NCBI GenBank assembly: GCA_017423025.1
Contig: JAFPGC010000011.1
Span: forward strand, 1-61,417
Source of the DNA: Bacteroidales bacterium
Lineage (GTDB): Bacteria > Bacteroidota > Bacteroidia > Bacteroidales > UBA932
DNA length: 61,417 nt
Direction of reading: 5' to 3'
A model generated the notes under the pieces. It was not told the origin of the DNA, did no database searches, and saw only the letters and a program-made list of their open reading frames with translations. The translations under genes and the position numbers were made by a program. Positions within the stretch are counted from its first letter, which is position 1. Each line of letters begins with the position of its first letter. Below, in pieces: positions 1 through 10,052 of this stretch.

Positions 1-357
1 CAGAAGGAAGCCAACGCCGTTAAGGAGGCTGTCCGTCTGAATATCCCGGTTATCGCTATGGTTGACACATGTTGCGATCCTACTCCGATTGATTATGTGA
101 TTCCGGCGAACGACGACGCTACGAAGTCCATCGAGCTCATCATGGATGTGATGTGCAAGGCCATCAACGAAGGCCTGGAAGAGCGCAAGCTGGAGAAGGA
201 GAAAGAAGGTGAGGCTGCTCCCGCCGCCGAAGAGGCTGTGGCCGAGGCTCCCGCCAAGAAGCTCCGCCCCCGTCGCGCCACCAAGGCCGAGGCCGTTGAG
301 GCTCCCGCCGAGGAAGCTCCCAAGGCTGAAGAGGCTCCCAAAGCTACCGAAGAGTAA
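1..357 (+). CDS. rpsB: 30S ribosomal protein S2, 3' part
   Basis: The reading frame is open from the first base, so the 5' part of the gene lies outside the window. The visible 118 residues contain the S2 signature around [20 protein letters not shown] followed by [11 protein letters not shown], which belongs to the C-terminal half of the family. After the conserved core comes a tail of roughly 50 residues rich in Ala, Glu and Lys; such acidic low-complexity tails are common on S2 of Bacteroidota. S2 binds the 30S head and is needed with S1 for mRNA loading. The gene is followed 25 bases later by tsf, the usual rpsB-tsf pair, presumably cotranscribed. Confidence 0.97.
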   Translation, partial: QKEANAVKEAVRLNIPVIAMVDTCCDPTPIDYVIPANDDATKSIELIMDVMCKAINEGLEERKLEKEKEGEAAPAAEEAVAEAPAKKLRPRRATKAEAVEAPAEEAPKAEEAPKATEE

Positions 358-382
358 TTAACCGTTTAAAGTAAAAGAAACT

Positions 383-1381
383 ATGGCTATCGCATTAGCA
401 GATATCAAGAAGCTGCGTGACATGACCAGCGCCGGCATGATGGACTGCAAGAAGGCCCTCGAAGAAGCCGCAGGCGACTTCAAGCGTGCCGTTGAAATCC
501 TTCGTGAGAAAGGTAAATCCACCCTCGCCAAGCGTGGTGAGAACGAGACCACCCAGGGTGCTGTTCTGAGCCGCATCAATGGCGGTAAGGCTATCCTCGT
601 ATGCCTCGGTTGCGAAACCGACTTCGTGGCTGCCACCCCCGATTTCAAGGCTCTCGCCGCTTCCATCGCCGATACCGCTATCGCCGAGTTCCCTGCCGAC
701 CTCGAGGCCCTCAAGGCTGCCAAGGCCGCAGACGGTTACACCCTGGACGAGAACATCACCAACCAGGCTGGTAAGACCGGTGAAAAGCACGTTTTGGCTT
801 ACTACGGCGCCCTCGAGGCTCCCTTCGTGAGCGAGTATGTGCACTTCAACGGCAAGCTGGGTGCCATCGTGGCTTTCAACAAGGAGGTTCCCGCAGAGAT
901 CGCCCGTGGCATCGCCATGCAGGTGGCTTCCATGAACCCCGTGGCTGTGGACGCCGCTTCCGTTCCCGCCGAGGTCCTCGAGTCCGAGAAGACCGTGGCC
1001 GAGCAGAAGACCAAGGACGAGCAGGTTCAGAAGGCTGTGGACAACGCCCTCAAGAAGGCTGGTATCAACCCCGCCCACGTTGACAGCGAAGACCACATCG
1101 AGTCCAACACCGCCAAGGGCTGGCTCACTCCCGAGCAGGCTCAACAGGCCCGCGACATCATCGCCAAGGTAGGTGCCGAGACGCTTGCCTCCCTCGCCTC
1201 CAAGGTGCAGATGATTGCCGGTATCGTCAACGGCCGTATCCAGAAGTTCCTGAAGGAGAACACCCTCATGGAGCAGGAATATCAGCTGTCCGACGACAAG
1301 GCTTCCGTAGCCGCCGCCCTCAAGGCCGTGGATCCCGAAGCCAAGGTGGTCGCCTTCAAGCGCTTCTCCCTCTCCGACTAA
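383..1381 (+). CDS. tsf: Translation elongation factor Ts
   Basis: EF-Ts is the guanine nucleotide exchange factor that recycles EF-Tu-GDP. The 332-residue product begins with the UBA-like helical domain (DIKKLRDMTSAGMMDCKKAL, residues about 6-40), then the signature with ETDFVAATPDF near residue 80 that contacts EF-Tu, then the core and dimerisation parts. It is somewhat longer than the roughly 280-residue E. coli protein, as is typical in this phylum. It follows rpsB closely and is followed by a strong intrinsic terminator, so it is the last gene of this operon in the window. Confidence 0.97.
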   Translation: MAIALADIKKLRDMTSAGMMDCKKALEEAAGDFKRAVEILREKGKSTLAKRGENETTQGAVLSRINGGKAILVCLGCETDFVAATPDFKALAASIADTAIAEFPADLEALKAAKAADGYTLDENITNQAGKTGEKHVLAYYGALEAPFVSEYVHFNGKLGAIVAFNKEVPAEIARGIAMQVASMNPVAVDAASVPAEVLESEKTVAEQKTKDEQVQKAVDNALKKAGINPAHVDSEDHIESNTAKGWLTPEQAQQARDIIAKVGAETLASLASKVQMIAGIVNGRIQKFLKENTLMEQEYQLSDDKASVAAALKAVDPEAKVVAFKRFSLSD

Positions 1382-1402
1382 TCCGTCGATAGGTAAGAAA
1401 TA

Positions 1403-1435
1403 AGCGGCAACCCGAAAGGGCTGCCGCTTTTTTTT
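1403..1435 (+). terminator. Intrinsic terminator after tsf
   Basis: An 11-base perfect stem (AGCGGCAACCC pairing with GGGCTGCCGCT) with a GAAA tetraloop is followed by eight T residues. It sits 22 bases after the tsf stop codon and separates this operon from the minus-strand lipoprotein gene that ends at 1452. Confidence 0.95.
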
Positions 1436-1451
1436 GTGTCTTTAAAACGAT

Positions 1452-1835
1452 TTATAGGATGGAGCGGATGAAAGTTATATCCTCGCTGTCAATCTCCAAC
1501 TTTGACTCGGATTCGAATTTACCGATAACGACCGTGGTCTCACCATCCATCCATTTGCCATTGGGAGTGAAAGTGATGTGGCTGCCGGTAAGGGTGGTCT
1601 TGTTGCCGGTGATGATGAAAACACCCGTAACGATCCGGTTGTCGCCAACTCGGACTATCTTGAATTCAGAGGCGGAAGGGAAGGTGAGATGATAGACATC
1701 AAGTCCATCCTGGCAAACCCAACTGGTTCCAACCAGGGATTGAGCATTATCAATGTCCTTCTTGCAGGAAGAGGTGAGTGCGATGGCACTGAGGGTAAGG
1801 ACAACACCCAAAACAATAGAAAGAATCTTTTTCAT
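1452..1835 (-). CDS. Small lipoprotein of unknown function
   Basis: The 127-residue product has a lipoprotein signal peptide with the lipobox ending in LTSSC, so Cys24 should be acylated. The residues after it (KKD) resemble the positively charged then acidic tether seen on surface-exposed Bacteroidota lipoproteins. The mature part is short and beta-rich, with VGTSWVCQDG near its start and alternating Thr-rich strands, reminiscent of small lipocalin-like or META-like folds, but I do not recognise a family with certainty. It is expressed alone from a -7 box about 39 bases upstream and converges on tsf across the tsf terminator. Confidence 0.8.
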   Translation of the reverse strand: MKKILSIVLGVVLTLSAIALTSSCKKDIDNAQSLVGTSWVCQDGLDVYHLTFPSASEFKIVRVGDNRIVTGVFIITGNKTTLTGSHITFTPNGKWMDGETTVVIGKFESESKLEIDSEDITFIRSIL

Positions 1836-1873
1836 AATAAATGTGATTAATAATTGTCTTTCCTTTAAAGTTG

Positions 1874-1881
1874 CAAATATA
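1874..1881 (-). promoter_or_regulatory. Promoter -7 box for the lipoprotein gene
   Basis: On the minus strand this reads TATATTTG, a match to the Bacteroidota -7 consensus TAnnTTTG. It lies 39 bases before the start codon at 1835. No clear -33 TTTG was found at the expected distance. Confidence 0.6.
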
Positions 1882-1907
1882 CAAAAATTCTAAATAGTGC
1901 TTCTTGA

Positions 1908-3836
1908 TTACTTCTCTGTCACGTACTTGAAGAAGATGTCTATGTCTTTCTTCTCCTTGAAGCGGGCGATGTAGGCGAAGTTGCAGAGGTCGTCGGCGAG
2001 GGCGTCAGGGACCCTTTCGGCCATTCTGACCGCATCTCCGTAGCGGTTCATGATTTCCTCGTGGCTGTGCATGTAGGGCACGCCGTCGCGGCGGCCGGCA
2101 TAGGCGCAGAAGTACTGGTCTCCCTGCTGCTTGCGGGCCTCGTTGAAGGCCACCATATCGGCCCAAAGCTGGAAGACGTCGGTGCTGTGGGCGAAGTTCA
2201 TCATGTCGGGGGTATAGCCTCCCGGCGGGCGCATGTTCACTTCCAGGCCCACATAATCGCCCTTCTTGCCCAGGCCTTCACGGTCGCGGTCCAGCTGGAA
2301 GAATTCCAGGTGCACGAAGCGGCTCTTGATGCCGAAGGCTTTCACCGTGCGGCGGCCGATGGCGGCCAGCTTGGCGGGAACGGTCTTGTTGGTCCAGTAG
2401 CAGGTCTCCAGGTTACCGTGAACAATCTCCATAATAGGAGTAGGGAACACGGTGTTGTTCTCGAAGATGGGTTCTCCCTGGGCGTTGAAAATGGCATCGT
2501 AGCTTACCAGGAGGCCGGTAATGAACTCTTCGAAAACAAAGTAGCCGTAGTTGTTTTCGTGGTCCTTGAACCAGGCATCCAGCTCTTTGTCGTTATGGAG
2601 CTTGAAAGTGCCGGAAGCGCCCATGCCGCTGTCCGGCTTGGCGATGATCGGGTAGCCGGTCTTCTTGGTGAAGGCTTTGACGGCCTTGTGGCCCTCGGCC
2701 CCCTTGATCTGGCGGGCGGTGGGAATGCCTCCCAGTGCGTAGTATTTCTTCATCTCGCTCTTGTTGCGGATAGAGGCCACCTGGTCGTTCTTGATGCCGG
2801 TGGTTACGTTGAAATCCGTTCTGAGGCGGGCGTCCTGTTCCAGCCAGTATTCGTTGTTGGATTCAATCCAGTCAATCTTTCCATACCGGTGTGCATAGAA
2901 GGCCACGGCGCGGTATACCTCGTCGTAGTTTTCCAGATTGTGCACTTTGTAGTAGTCCGAGAGGCAGTTCTGCAGCTCCCAGGGGAGGTTTTCGTAGTTG
3001 GTGTCGGCAATGCCCAGCACATTGACACCGTTCGCTTTCAGGCCGGCACAGAAATGCCAGTAGGTCTGGGGGAAGTGGGGGGAGATAAAAACTACGTTCA
3101 TAAAGCTATAAGTTTTATTTTCTTCCGATACGCGGCGCATGGCGCCCCGGGTTATTTCAAAGGCTTCACCCCGGAGCTCGGCCGGGTGCCCGGTTTTCTG
3201 AATCACGTACCCTCCGTCGCGGAAGGTGTAAAAGCGATGGCCCCAGCTGTCGGGGAAGGCTATGTCTTCAAACAGGCGCAGGCCGTCTACCTTGGCATAG
3301 CGCACCTGCTCAAAATGCGGGATGAGGTTGATGTCCGTGAGCCCCAATCCCTTAAGCCAGCGCTTGTAATGGGGATCGGTGGCTTCACCGGGCTCCTCGG
3401 GGTGGGAGTAAACGTCTTCGGCGCAATTCATACTTCCGGCGCTGCAACCCATAATGACGCCGTCAAACCCCTTCAGCAGTTCTTTCAGGCCGATTTCATG
3501 GATGAACTTGTTCTGGGTGGGGACGTGCCCGCCGCACATCACTATCCAATCGGCCTTCTTCACCAGCTCCCGGGCTCTGGGGGCATTGCTGCGCTCCAGC
3601 ATGACGATGGAGGCGGTCTTGATGCCGGAGCGGTGGATACACTCGCTCATACCCTTCTTCACCGAGTCCGTGAACCCCTTGTCGTCGGGCGCGGCGCTCA
3701 CCAGCAGCACGCGAGGTTTCCGTTGCGGGTCGGTGACTTCCGCCAGCGCCGCCTTCACCTGGTCCAGGAAGCCGTTGTCCGTGGTGAACGACGGCTCGCC
3801 GAAGCGGGTAGGACTGCCGGTTAAGAAAAGCGTCAT
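1908..3836 (-). CDS. Peptidase S51-like domain fused to an ATP-grasp ligase
   Basis: This 642-residue protein has two parts. Residues 1-245 resemble peptidase E/cyanophycinase (S51): a nucleophile elbow GCSAGS (130-135, Ser132) and LIPHF (His174) at the place of the second catalytic residue. From Met246 (MNVVFISPHFP) the sequence is an ATP-grasp carboxylate-amine ligase, with IIAKPDSGMGASGTFKL as the nucleotide-binding loop, FEEFI, and GLEVNMRPPGGYTPDM as the metal-binding strand. The ligase part usually stands alone, so the product is either a fusion or contains an internal start at 3101. A role in making or breaking a small peptide or amide conjugate is inferred; the substrate is unknown. 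The -7 box lies only five bases before the start. Confidence 0.85.
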   Translation of the reverse strand: MTLFLTGSPTRFGEPSFTTDNGFLDQVKAALAEVTDPQRKPRVLLVSAAPDDKGFTDSVKKGMSECIHRSGIKTASIVMLERSNAPRARELVKKADWIVMCGGHVPTQNKFIHEIGLKELLKGFDGVIMGCSAGSMNCAEDVYSHPEEPGEATDPHYKRWLKGLGLTDINLIPHFEQVRYAKVDGLRLFEDIAFPDSWGHRFYTFRDGGYVIQKTGHPAELRGEAFEITRGAMRRVSEENKTYSFMNVVFISPHFPQTYWHFCAGLKANGVNVLGIADTNYENLPWELQNCLSDYYKVHNLENYDEVYRAVAFYAHRYGKIDWIESNNEYWLEQDARLRTDFNVTTGIKNDQVASIRNKSEMKKYYALGGIPTARQIKGAEGHKAVKAFTKKTGYPIIAKPDSGMGASGTFKLHNDKELDAWFKDHENNYGYFVFEEFITGLLVSYDAIFNAQGEPIFENNTVFPTPIMEIVHGNLETCYWTNKTVPAKLAAIGRRTVKAFGIKSRFVHLEFFQLDRDREGLGKKGDYVGLEVNMRPPGGYTPDMMNFAHSTDVFQLWADMVAFNEARKQQGDQYFCAYAGRRDGVPYMHSHEEIMNRYGDAVRMAERVPDALADDLCNFAYIARFKEKKDIDIFFKYVTEK

Positions 3837-3841
3837 GCTTA

Positions 3842-3849
3842 CAAATATA
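3842..3849 (-). promoter_or_regulatory. Promoter -7 box of the S51/ATP-grasp gene
   Basis: The minus strand reads TATATTTG, a full match to TAnnTTTG. The box ends five bases before the start codon at 3836, so transcription should begin at or next to the ATG and the mRNA would be leaderless. Confidence 0.65.
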
Positions 3850-4025
3850 AGAAAAAAAGTTTCTGGCCGAATGCTTTGTCACCGAAAACAACCCCGGTGA
3901 GCAAATGAAGCCCCTGGTGCTCACGGACTGGCCAAAAGGGTGGACTTTGGGGCGAAAGGATTGTCCCAAAGGTCGCGTTTAAAGGGGTGCGGGCATGAAA
4001 ATTTCAGTATCTGCGAAGAAAATTG
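3850..4025. other. Intergenic stretch without recognised gene
   Basis: This stretch separates the minus-strand S51/ATP-grasp gene from the ATP synthase operon. It should hold the -33 regions of both divergent promoters. It contains the near-repeat GGTGAGCA / GGTGCTCA around 3895-3925, but I see no conserved coding potential, RNA gene or mobile element. Confidence 0.5.
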
Positions 4026-4033
4026 TATCTTTA
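4026..4033 (+). promoter_or_regulatory. Promoter -7 box of the ATP synthase operon
   Basis: TATCTTTA matches the Bacteroidota -7 consensus in seven of eight positions (last base A instead of G) and lies 23 bases before the atpD start codon. A -33 motif is not obvious. It is the only promoter-like element seen ahead of the eight atp genes. Confidence 0.55.
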
Positions 4034-4053
4034 TAGATACTGAAAAAATGTAG

Positions 4054-5576
<1,523 letters not shown>

Positions 5577-5577
<1 letters not shown>

Positions 5578-5822
5578 TGGACGACATTCAGCTTCATATC
5601 CTGAGTCCCGAGGGAACGCTGGTTCAGACCGCGGTGTCACTGGTGACACTGCCGGGGCTGGTGTCACCCTTTACCGTGCTCAAGGACCACGCCGCCATGG
5701 TTACGGCCCTGGTGGAAGGGGATGTCCGATATGTAGAAGAAGACACCGAAAAGCGCCTGCACATCCGCGAAGGCTTCGTAGAAATCGGTGACAACCAGGT
5801 AAAAGTCTGCGTGGAGGTATGA
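5577..5822 (+). CDS. atpC: F1 ATP synthase subunit epsilon, short form
   Basis: An 81-residue protein beginning MDDIQLHILSPEGTLVQ, the N-terminal beta-sandwich of subunit epsilon that binds the gamma/c-ring foot. The C-terminal two-helix arm that inhibits ATP hydrolysis in E. coli (about 50 more residues) is absent. Short epsilon subunits of this kind are usual in Bacteroidota. The gene overlaps atpD by one base and atpB by four, indicating tight translational coupling. Confidence 0.93.
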
Positions 5823-6937
5823 TGCTTCTGACCCTCATACTGGCTTTTCTGCTTCAAGGAGATACACTCGGCCTTGCAGGCCTCGGTATGACAAACGACA
5901 CTTCTGTCACACCGAGCGAAGCGAGCGTGTCTCCGGACGAGGTTTCGTCTCCGGATTTTGACATGGACGAATACCTTTACGGCCATGTGATGGACGCGTA
6001 TGACTGGCACATCACCACCGTGAACGGTAAGCATATCAGCGTTCCGCTGCTGATCATTGTCCACAGCAAAACAACGGGCTGGCATGTCTTTTCTTCCGGA
6101 AAACTGGCCCACGGGCACGAGTATGAGGGCTTCTATATCCTGCACGACGAAGAATCCCACAAAGACAAAGTAATGGAGCACACCCCTTCCGGTGATGTGC
6201 GTCCCTTTGATATTTCCATAACCAAGAACGTGGCAGGCCTCATGTTCAACAGCCTGGTCCTGGTTCTTCTGGTGCTTTTCGGCGTTAAGTGGTACCGCAA
6301 GCACGATGCCCGCGAAGAGGCTCCGGGCGGCTTCAGCGGCTTGTTGGAGATGCTGGTCATGATGGTGGAAAACGACATCATCAAACCTTGTATCGGCCAG
6401 GATTACAAACGGTATTCCCCGTATTTGCTCACCGCCTTTTTCTTCATCTTTGTGAACAACCTGCTGGGTATTGTTCCCTTCTTCCCGGGCGGAGCCAATA
6501 TCACCGGCAACATTGCCATTACCTTTGCACTGGCCATGTGTACCTTCCTGGCGGTGAACCTTTTCGGCAACAAGCACTATTACAAAGATATTTTCTGGCC
6601 CGAGGTCCCGGCCTTCCTGAAAGTCTTTCCCCTGATGCCGCTCATCGAGATCATCGGCCTTTTTACCAAGCCCTTCTCGCTCATGGTGCGACTTTTTGCC
6701 AATATCCTGGCCGGACACATGATGCTGCTGGGCGTGGTGTCGGTGGTGTTCCTTACGGCCTCTCTGGGCCCGGCCATGAACGGCGGTCTCAGCGTCATCG
6801 CCGTACTGTTTGGCGTGTTTATGGATATCCTGGAACTGCTGGTAGCTTTCCTCCAGGCCTATATATTTACAATGCTTTCCAGTGTGTTCATCGGCCTCAG
6901 CCGGCAGCACCCGGAAGAAAAAACAGCAGAAGAGTAA
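5819..6937 (+). CDS. atpB: Fo ATP synthase subunit a with N-terminal extension
   Basis: Subunit a forms the half-channels for ions next to the c-ring. The conserved part starts near residue 130; TM segments follow, and the essential arginine is Arg291 in MVRLFANILAGH. The first about 125 residues are a signal-like segment and a periplasmic extension found in Bacteroidota subunit a. Within that extension, residues about 21-39 are encoded by a palindromic repeat (5882-5932), which yields the atypical stretch MTNDTSVTPSEASVS. The start overlaps the atpC stop. The extension tolerates such an insertion because it lies before the conserved domain. Confidence 0.95.
   Translation: MMLLTLILAFLLQGDTLGLAGLGMTNDTSVTPSEASVSPDEVSSPDFDMDEYLYGHVMDAYDWHITTVNGKHISVPLLIIVHSKTTGWHVFSSGKLAHGHEYEGFYILHDEESHKDKVMEHTPSGDVRPFDISITKNVAGLMFNSLVLVLLVLFGVKWYRKHDAREEAPGGFSGLLEMLVMMVENDIIKPCIGQDYKRYSPYLLTAFFFIFVNNLLGIVPFFPGGANITGNIAITFALAMCTFLAVNLFGNKHYYKDIFWPEVPAFLKVFPLMPLIEIIGLFTKPFSLMVRLFANILAGHMMLLGVVSVVFLTASLGPAMNGGLSVIAVLFGVFMDILELLVAFLQAYIFTMLSSVFIGLSRQHPEEKTAEE
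5882..5932. repeat. Palindromic REP-like repeat inside atpB
   Basis: Arms 5882-5893 and 5905-5916 are complementary with one mismatch. The second half, 5904-5932, is 29 bases long and matches the length and skeleton (CTGTCA...CGAGCGAAG...GAG...TCT) of repeats in atpG (10648-10676) and rnfB (51219-51247). It is read in frame, giving VTPSEASVS where the other two give VISSEVEKS and VISSEAEKS. Confidence 0.75.
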
Positions 6938-6955
6938 CTTTTAAATGATAGAATT

Positions 6956-7207
6956 ATGATTTTGTCCGCTATGCTCCTTCAGGCTGCCACTACTGCAGCT
7001 CTTGGAAAGGCCGGTGCCGCCCTGGGTGCCGGTATCGCCGCCGTCGCCGCCGCTTTCGGTATCGGTAACATCGGTAAAGCCGCCCTCGAAGCCGGTGCCC
7101 GTCAGCCGGAGAAGGCCGACCACTACCGTCTTACCGCCATCATCATCGGCGCTCTGGTAGAAGGCGCCTGCCTCTTTGCCATTCTGGTCTGTCTCATCGG
7201 CAAGTAA
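6956..7207 (+). CDS. atpE: Fo ATP synthase subunit c
   Basis: An 83-residue hairpin of two transmembrane helices joined by the polar loop ARQPEK, which contacts F1. The ion-carrying carboxylate is Glu69 in GALVEGACLF. The helix 1 position that carries Gln in well-known sodium-binding c subunits appears to be Asn (FGIGNIG), and Glu69 is followed by Gly rather than Ser or Thr, so proton coupling is the likelier reading, though not certain. The gene lies 18 bases after atpB. Confidence 0.95.
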   Translation: MILSAMLLQAATTAALGKAGAALGAGIAAVAAAFGIGNIGKAALEAGARQPEKADHYRLTAIIIGALVEGACLFAILVCLIGK

Positions 7208-7210
7208 GAC

Positions 7211-7717
7211 ATGTCGCTGATAACGCCAGATTTCGGGCTGTTGTTCTGGATGACGCTGATTTTCGGCATCGTCTTCTTCATCCTGGCCAAATTCGGCTTC
7301 CCAGTGCTTACGGACATGGTGCGCAAGCGTCAGGAGCGAATTGAAAAGTCCCTCGAAGACGCCCGCGAGATTGAAGCGCGCATGGCGACGTGGAAGGTAG
7401 AGCAGGCCAAGATGGTGGAAGAGACCCGCAAGCAGCAGGCCCTCATCCTCAAAGAAGCCACCGAAACCAAGGCCCAGATTGTGGCCGATGCCAAGGCGCA
7501 GGCCAAGGCCGAGGCCGATAAACTCCTGGCCGAAGCCAAGACCCAGATTGCGGCCGAGAAGGAGAGCGCTCTGCGCGATGTGCGCAAGGAAATTGCCCTC
7601 CTGAGTGTGCAGGTGGCAGAAAAAGTGCTTCGTAACGAGCTTTCCGAAGAAGGCAGCCAACGCGCCTTAATCGACAAGTTGGTAGACGAAGCCAGTGAGG
7701 CACAAATCCGCTCATGA
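7211..7717 (+). CDS. atpF: Fo ATP synthase subunit b
   Basis: A 168-residue stator subunit: one N-terminal transmembrane helix (LLFWMTLIFGIVFFILAKFG) followed by a long Ala/Lys/Glu-rich helix that dimerises and holds F1 through delta. It begins three bases after atpE and overlaps atpH by four bases (ATGA). Confidence 0.96.
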   Translation: MSLITPDFGLLFWMTLIFGIVFFILAKFGFPVLTDMVRKRQERIEKSLEDAREIEARMATWKVEQAKMVEETRKQQALILKEATETKAQIVADAKAQAKAEADKLLAEAKTQIAAEKESALRDVRKEIALLSVQVAEKVLRNELSEEGSQRALIDKLVDEASEAQIRS

Positions 7718-8274
7718 ACCGAAGCATCGTCATAACGCGCTATGCCACCGCGCTGGTGAAGTATTGCCGGGAGACCGGCCAGGGAGAGGTGGTATGCTCC
7801 GAGGCCGAAGCCTTGGAGAAGGCCCTGCACACCGTGCCGGAACTCCGTCGCATGGTGACGGCGGCCGATGATGTGGTGAGCCCCTTCGACAAGAAGAAGC
7901 TCCTGCAGACCGCCCTGGGAAACCGAATGTCGCAGGAACTCAGCCGCTTCCTCACGCTGCTCAACAAGAACGGCCGAATGGACCTGGTGGAGGATATCCT
8001 GCGCGACTTCGTGACCATCTACCGCCGGGGAATTGGCATCCGGAAGGCCCACCTGGTCACGGCCACCGAACCCTCCGAACGCCTGCTGCAGCGCCTCAAA
8101 GCCCTGGTCAAACAGAAGACAGGGGACGATGTCATCATTGAAGTGGAAGTGGATCCGTCCATCATCGGAGGCTTCGTCTTTGACATAGACGAATACCTCC
8201 TGGACGCCAGCATCAAGCACCAGCTGGACCAGATCCGTCAGCAATTTATTGAAAAGAATAGAAGAATTATCTAG
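7714..8274 (+). CDS. atpH: F1 ATP synthase subunit delta
   Basis: The 186-residue product matches subunit delta (OSCP): an N-terminal helical bundle starting [18 protein letters not shown], and a C-terminal domain with [26 protein letters not shown], the conserved family end. It links the b dimer to the top of F1. The start overlaps the atpF stop and atpA follows two bases after its stop. Confidence 0.95.
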   Translation: MNRSIVITRYATALVKYCRETGQGEVVCSEAEALEKALHTVPELRRMVTAADDVVSPFDKKKLLQTALGNRMSQELSRFLTLLNKNGRMDLVEDILRDFVTIYRRGIGIRKAHLVTATEPSERLLQRLKALVKQKTGDDVIIEVEVDPSIIGGFVFDIDEYLLDASIKHQLDQIRQQFIEKNRRII

Positions 8275-8276
8275 CG

Positions 8277-9860
8277 ATGGCTACAAGTTTGAAACCGAGT
8301 GAAGTGAGCGATATCCTGCTTGGGCAGCTCCAGGACATGAAGAACGATCTCCAGTTCGAGGAGATTGGCAAAGCCTTGCAGGTAAGTGACGGTGTAGTGA
8401 GAATCTACGGACTGGACCATGCCGAGGCCGGCGAACTGCTGGACTGCGGCAACGGCCTCATGGCCGTGGTCATGAACTTGGAGGTGGACAATGTGGGCGC
8501 CGTGCTCATGGGTCCCACGGACCAGGTGAAGGAAGGCATGGTGGTACGCCGTACGGGCCGCATCGCTTCCATCGGGGTCAACGACCAGCTGGCCGGCCGC
8601 GTCATAGACCCGCTGGGCAATCCGCTGGACGGCCTGGGCCCCATCGAAGGGGACAAGGTGGACATGCCTCTGGAGCGCAAGGCTCCCGGCGTCATCTTCC
8701 GCCAGCCGGTGAGTGAACCGCTGCAGACGGGCCTCAAGGCCATCGACGCCATGATTCCCATCGGCCGGGGCCAGCGTGAACTCATCATCGGCGACCGCCA
8801 GACGGGTAAGACGGCCATTGCCATCGACACCATTATCAACCAGCGCCAGGCATACGAGGCCGGCGATCCGGTGTTCTGCATCTACGTGGCCATCGGCCAG
8901 AAGGGCTCTACCGTGGCGTCCATCGTGAAGACGCTGAGGGAGCATGGCGCCATGGATTACACCGTGGTGGTGGCTGCGACGGCTTCCGATCCGGCGGCCC
9001 TGCAGTACTACGCTCCCTTTGCCGGAGCGGCCATCGGCGAGTATTTCCGCGACACGGGCCGTCACGCCCTGGTGGTGTACGACGACCTTTCCAAGCAGGC
9101 TGTGGCCTACCGTGAGGTGTCCCTTATCCTGCGCCGTCCGTCCGGCCGTGAAGCCTATCCCGGAGATATTTTCTACCTCCACAGCCGTCTGCTGGAGCGC
9201 GCTGCGCGTATCATCGACCAGCAGGAAGTGGCCCAAAAGATGAACGACCTCCCCGCCGCCTTGAAGGACAAGGTGCGCGGCGGCGGTTCCCTCACGGCCC
9301 TGCCCATCATCGAGACGCAGGCGGGTGACGTATCGGCCTATATCCCTACCAATGTGATTTCCATCACCGACGGTCAGATTTACCTGGAGCAGAGCCTCTT
9401 CAACCAGGGTGTCCGTCCGGCCATCAACGTGGGTATTTCGGTTTCCCGTGTAGGTGGCAGCGCCCAGGTCAAGTCCATGAAGAAGGTGGCCGGTACCCTT
9501 AAGATTGACCAGGCCCAGTGGGCCGAGCTGGAGGCGTTCTCCAAGTTCTCCTCCGACGTGGACAAGGTCACTGAACTGGCCCTGGATAAAGGCCGAAAGA
9601 ACAATCAGTTACTCATTCAGCCACAGTACAGCCCCATGCCCGTGGGCGAGCAGGTGGCCATCCTCTACTGCGGAACCCGCGGCCTTATGCGGGACATTGC
9701 CATAGACCAGGTACGGCCGTTCCAGGAGGCTTTCCTGAGCCGTCTCCGCGCTACCAGCAAGGCCGATGTCCTGGAACCCCTGGGCGAAGGCAAGCTCACC
9801 CCCGAAATAGAAAAGATCCTCGCCGACACCGCCGAGTCCGTAATCCTTGCTATGAAATGA
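8277..9860 (+). CDS. atpA: F1 ATP synthase subunit alpha
   Basis: Non-catalytic nucleotide-binding subunit of F1, 527 residues. The P-loop GDRQTGKT lies at 172-179, and the alpha-specific stretch [28 protein letters not shown] holds the region of the arginine finger. The end [14 protein letters not shown] is complete. The gap to atpG (192 bases) is the only large gap in the operon and holds a structured repeat. Confidence 0.98.
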   Translation: MATSLKPSEVSDILLGQLQDMKNDLQFEEIGKALQVSDGVVRIYGLDHAEAGELLDCGNGLMAVVMNLEVDNVGAVLMGPTDQVKEGMVVRRTGRIASIGVNDQLAGRVIDPLGNPLDGLGPIEGDKVDMPLERKAPGVIFRQPVSEPLQTGLKAIDAMIPIGRGQRELIIGDRQTGKTAIAIDTIINQRQAYEAGDPVFCIYVAIGQKGSTVASIVKTLREHGAMDYTVVVAATASDPAALQYYAPFAGAAIGEYFRDTGRHALVVYDDLSKQAVAYREVSLILRRPSGREAYPGDIFYLHSRLLERAARIIDQQEVAQKMNDLPAALKDKVRGGGSLTALPIIETQAGDVSAYIPTNVISITDGQIYLEQSLFNQGVRPAINVGISVSRVGGSAQVKSMKKVAGTLKIDQAQWAELEAFSKFSSDVDKVTELALDKGRKNNQLLIQPQYSPMPVGEQVAILYCGTRGLMRDIAIDQVRPFQEAFLSRLRATSKADVLEPLGEGKLTPEIEKILADTAESVILAMK

Positions 9861-9868
9861 TTGCTTTC

Positions 9869-10037
9869 GCAACAAATCCTTTAAGAATCGTCGGCTTTGC
9901 CGACCCCTCCCACCGCTTCGCGGCGGGCCCCTCCCGTACCGGGAGAAACTCTTTTTCCCCCCTATTATCCCCCCAGGGGGGTATTTGCCCTATCGGGGCG
10001 GCCGAGGGTGGCTACGGATTTTTAAAGGATATGTTGC
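9869..10037. repeat. Structured hairpin repeat between atpA and atpG (copy 1)
   Basis: Outer arms 9869-9890 and 10015-10037 pair almost completely. Inside, in order, are a 6-bp stem (9890-9895/9899-9904), the linker CCCTCCCA, a 4-bp stem CCGC/GCGG (9913-9923), the linker CGGGCCCCTCCC (9924-9935), a 65-base variable part with its own C6/G6 hairpin, and the 17-mer GCCGAGGGTGGCTACGG (10001-10017). The linkers and 17-mer recur exactly at 39368-39483, while the stems there have different but again complementary sequences. Confidence 0.8.
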
Positions 10038-10052
10038 TACAGCTTTTTTAAT

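Noticed and set aside
2061-3824. A 587-codon plus-strand frame opposite the S51/ATP-grasp gene
   Set aside because: Val/Gly/His-rich antisense shadow; the minus strand has full catalytic motifs.
6956-7207. Sodium-specific c subunit
   Set aside because: The Gln and Ser/Thr residues of the known sodium site are not apparent, so sodium coupling was not called.
9861-10052. A gene or insertion sequence in the atpA-atpG gap
   Set aside because: The small frame there is made of the structured repeat; no start context, no transposase and no target duplication.
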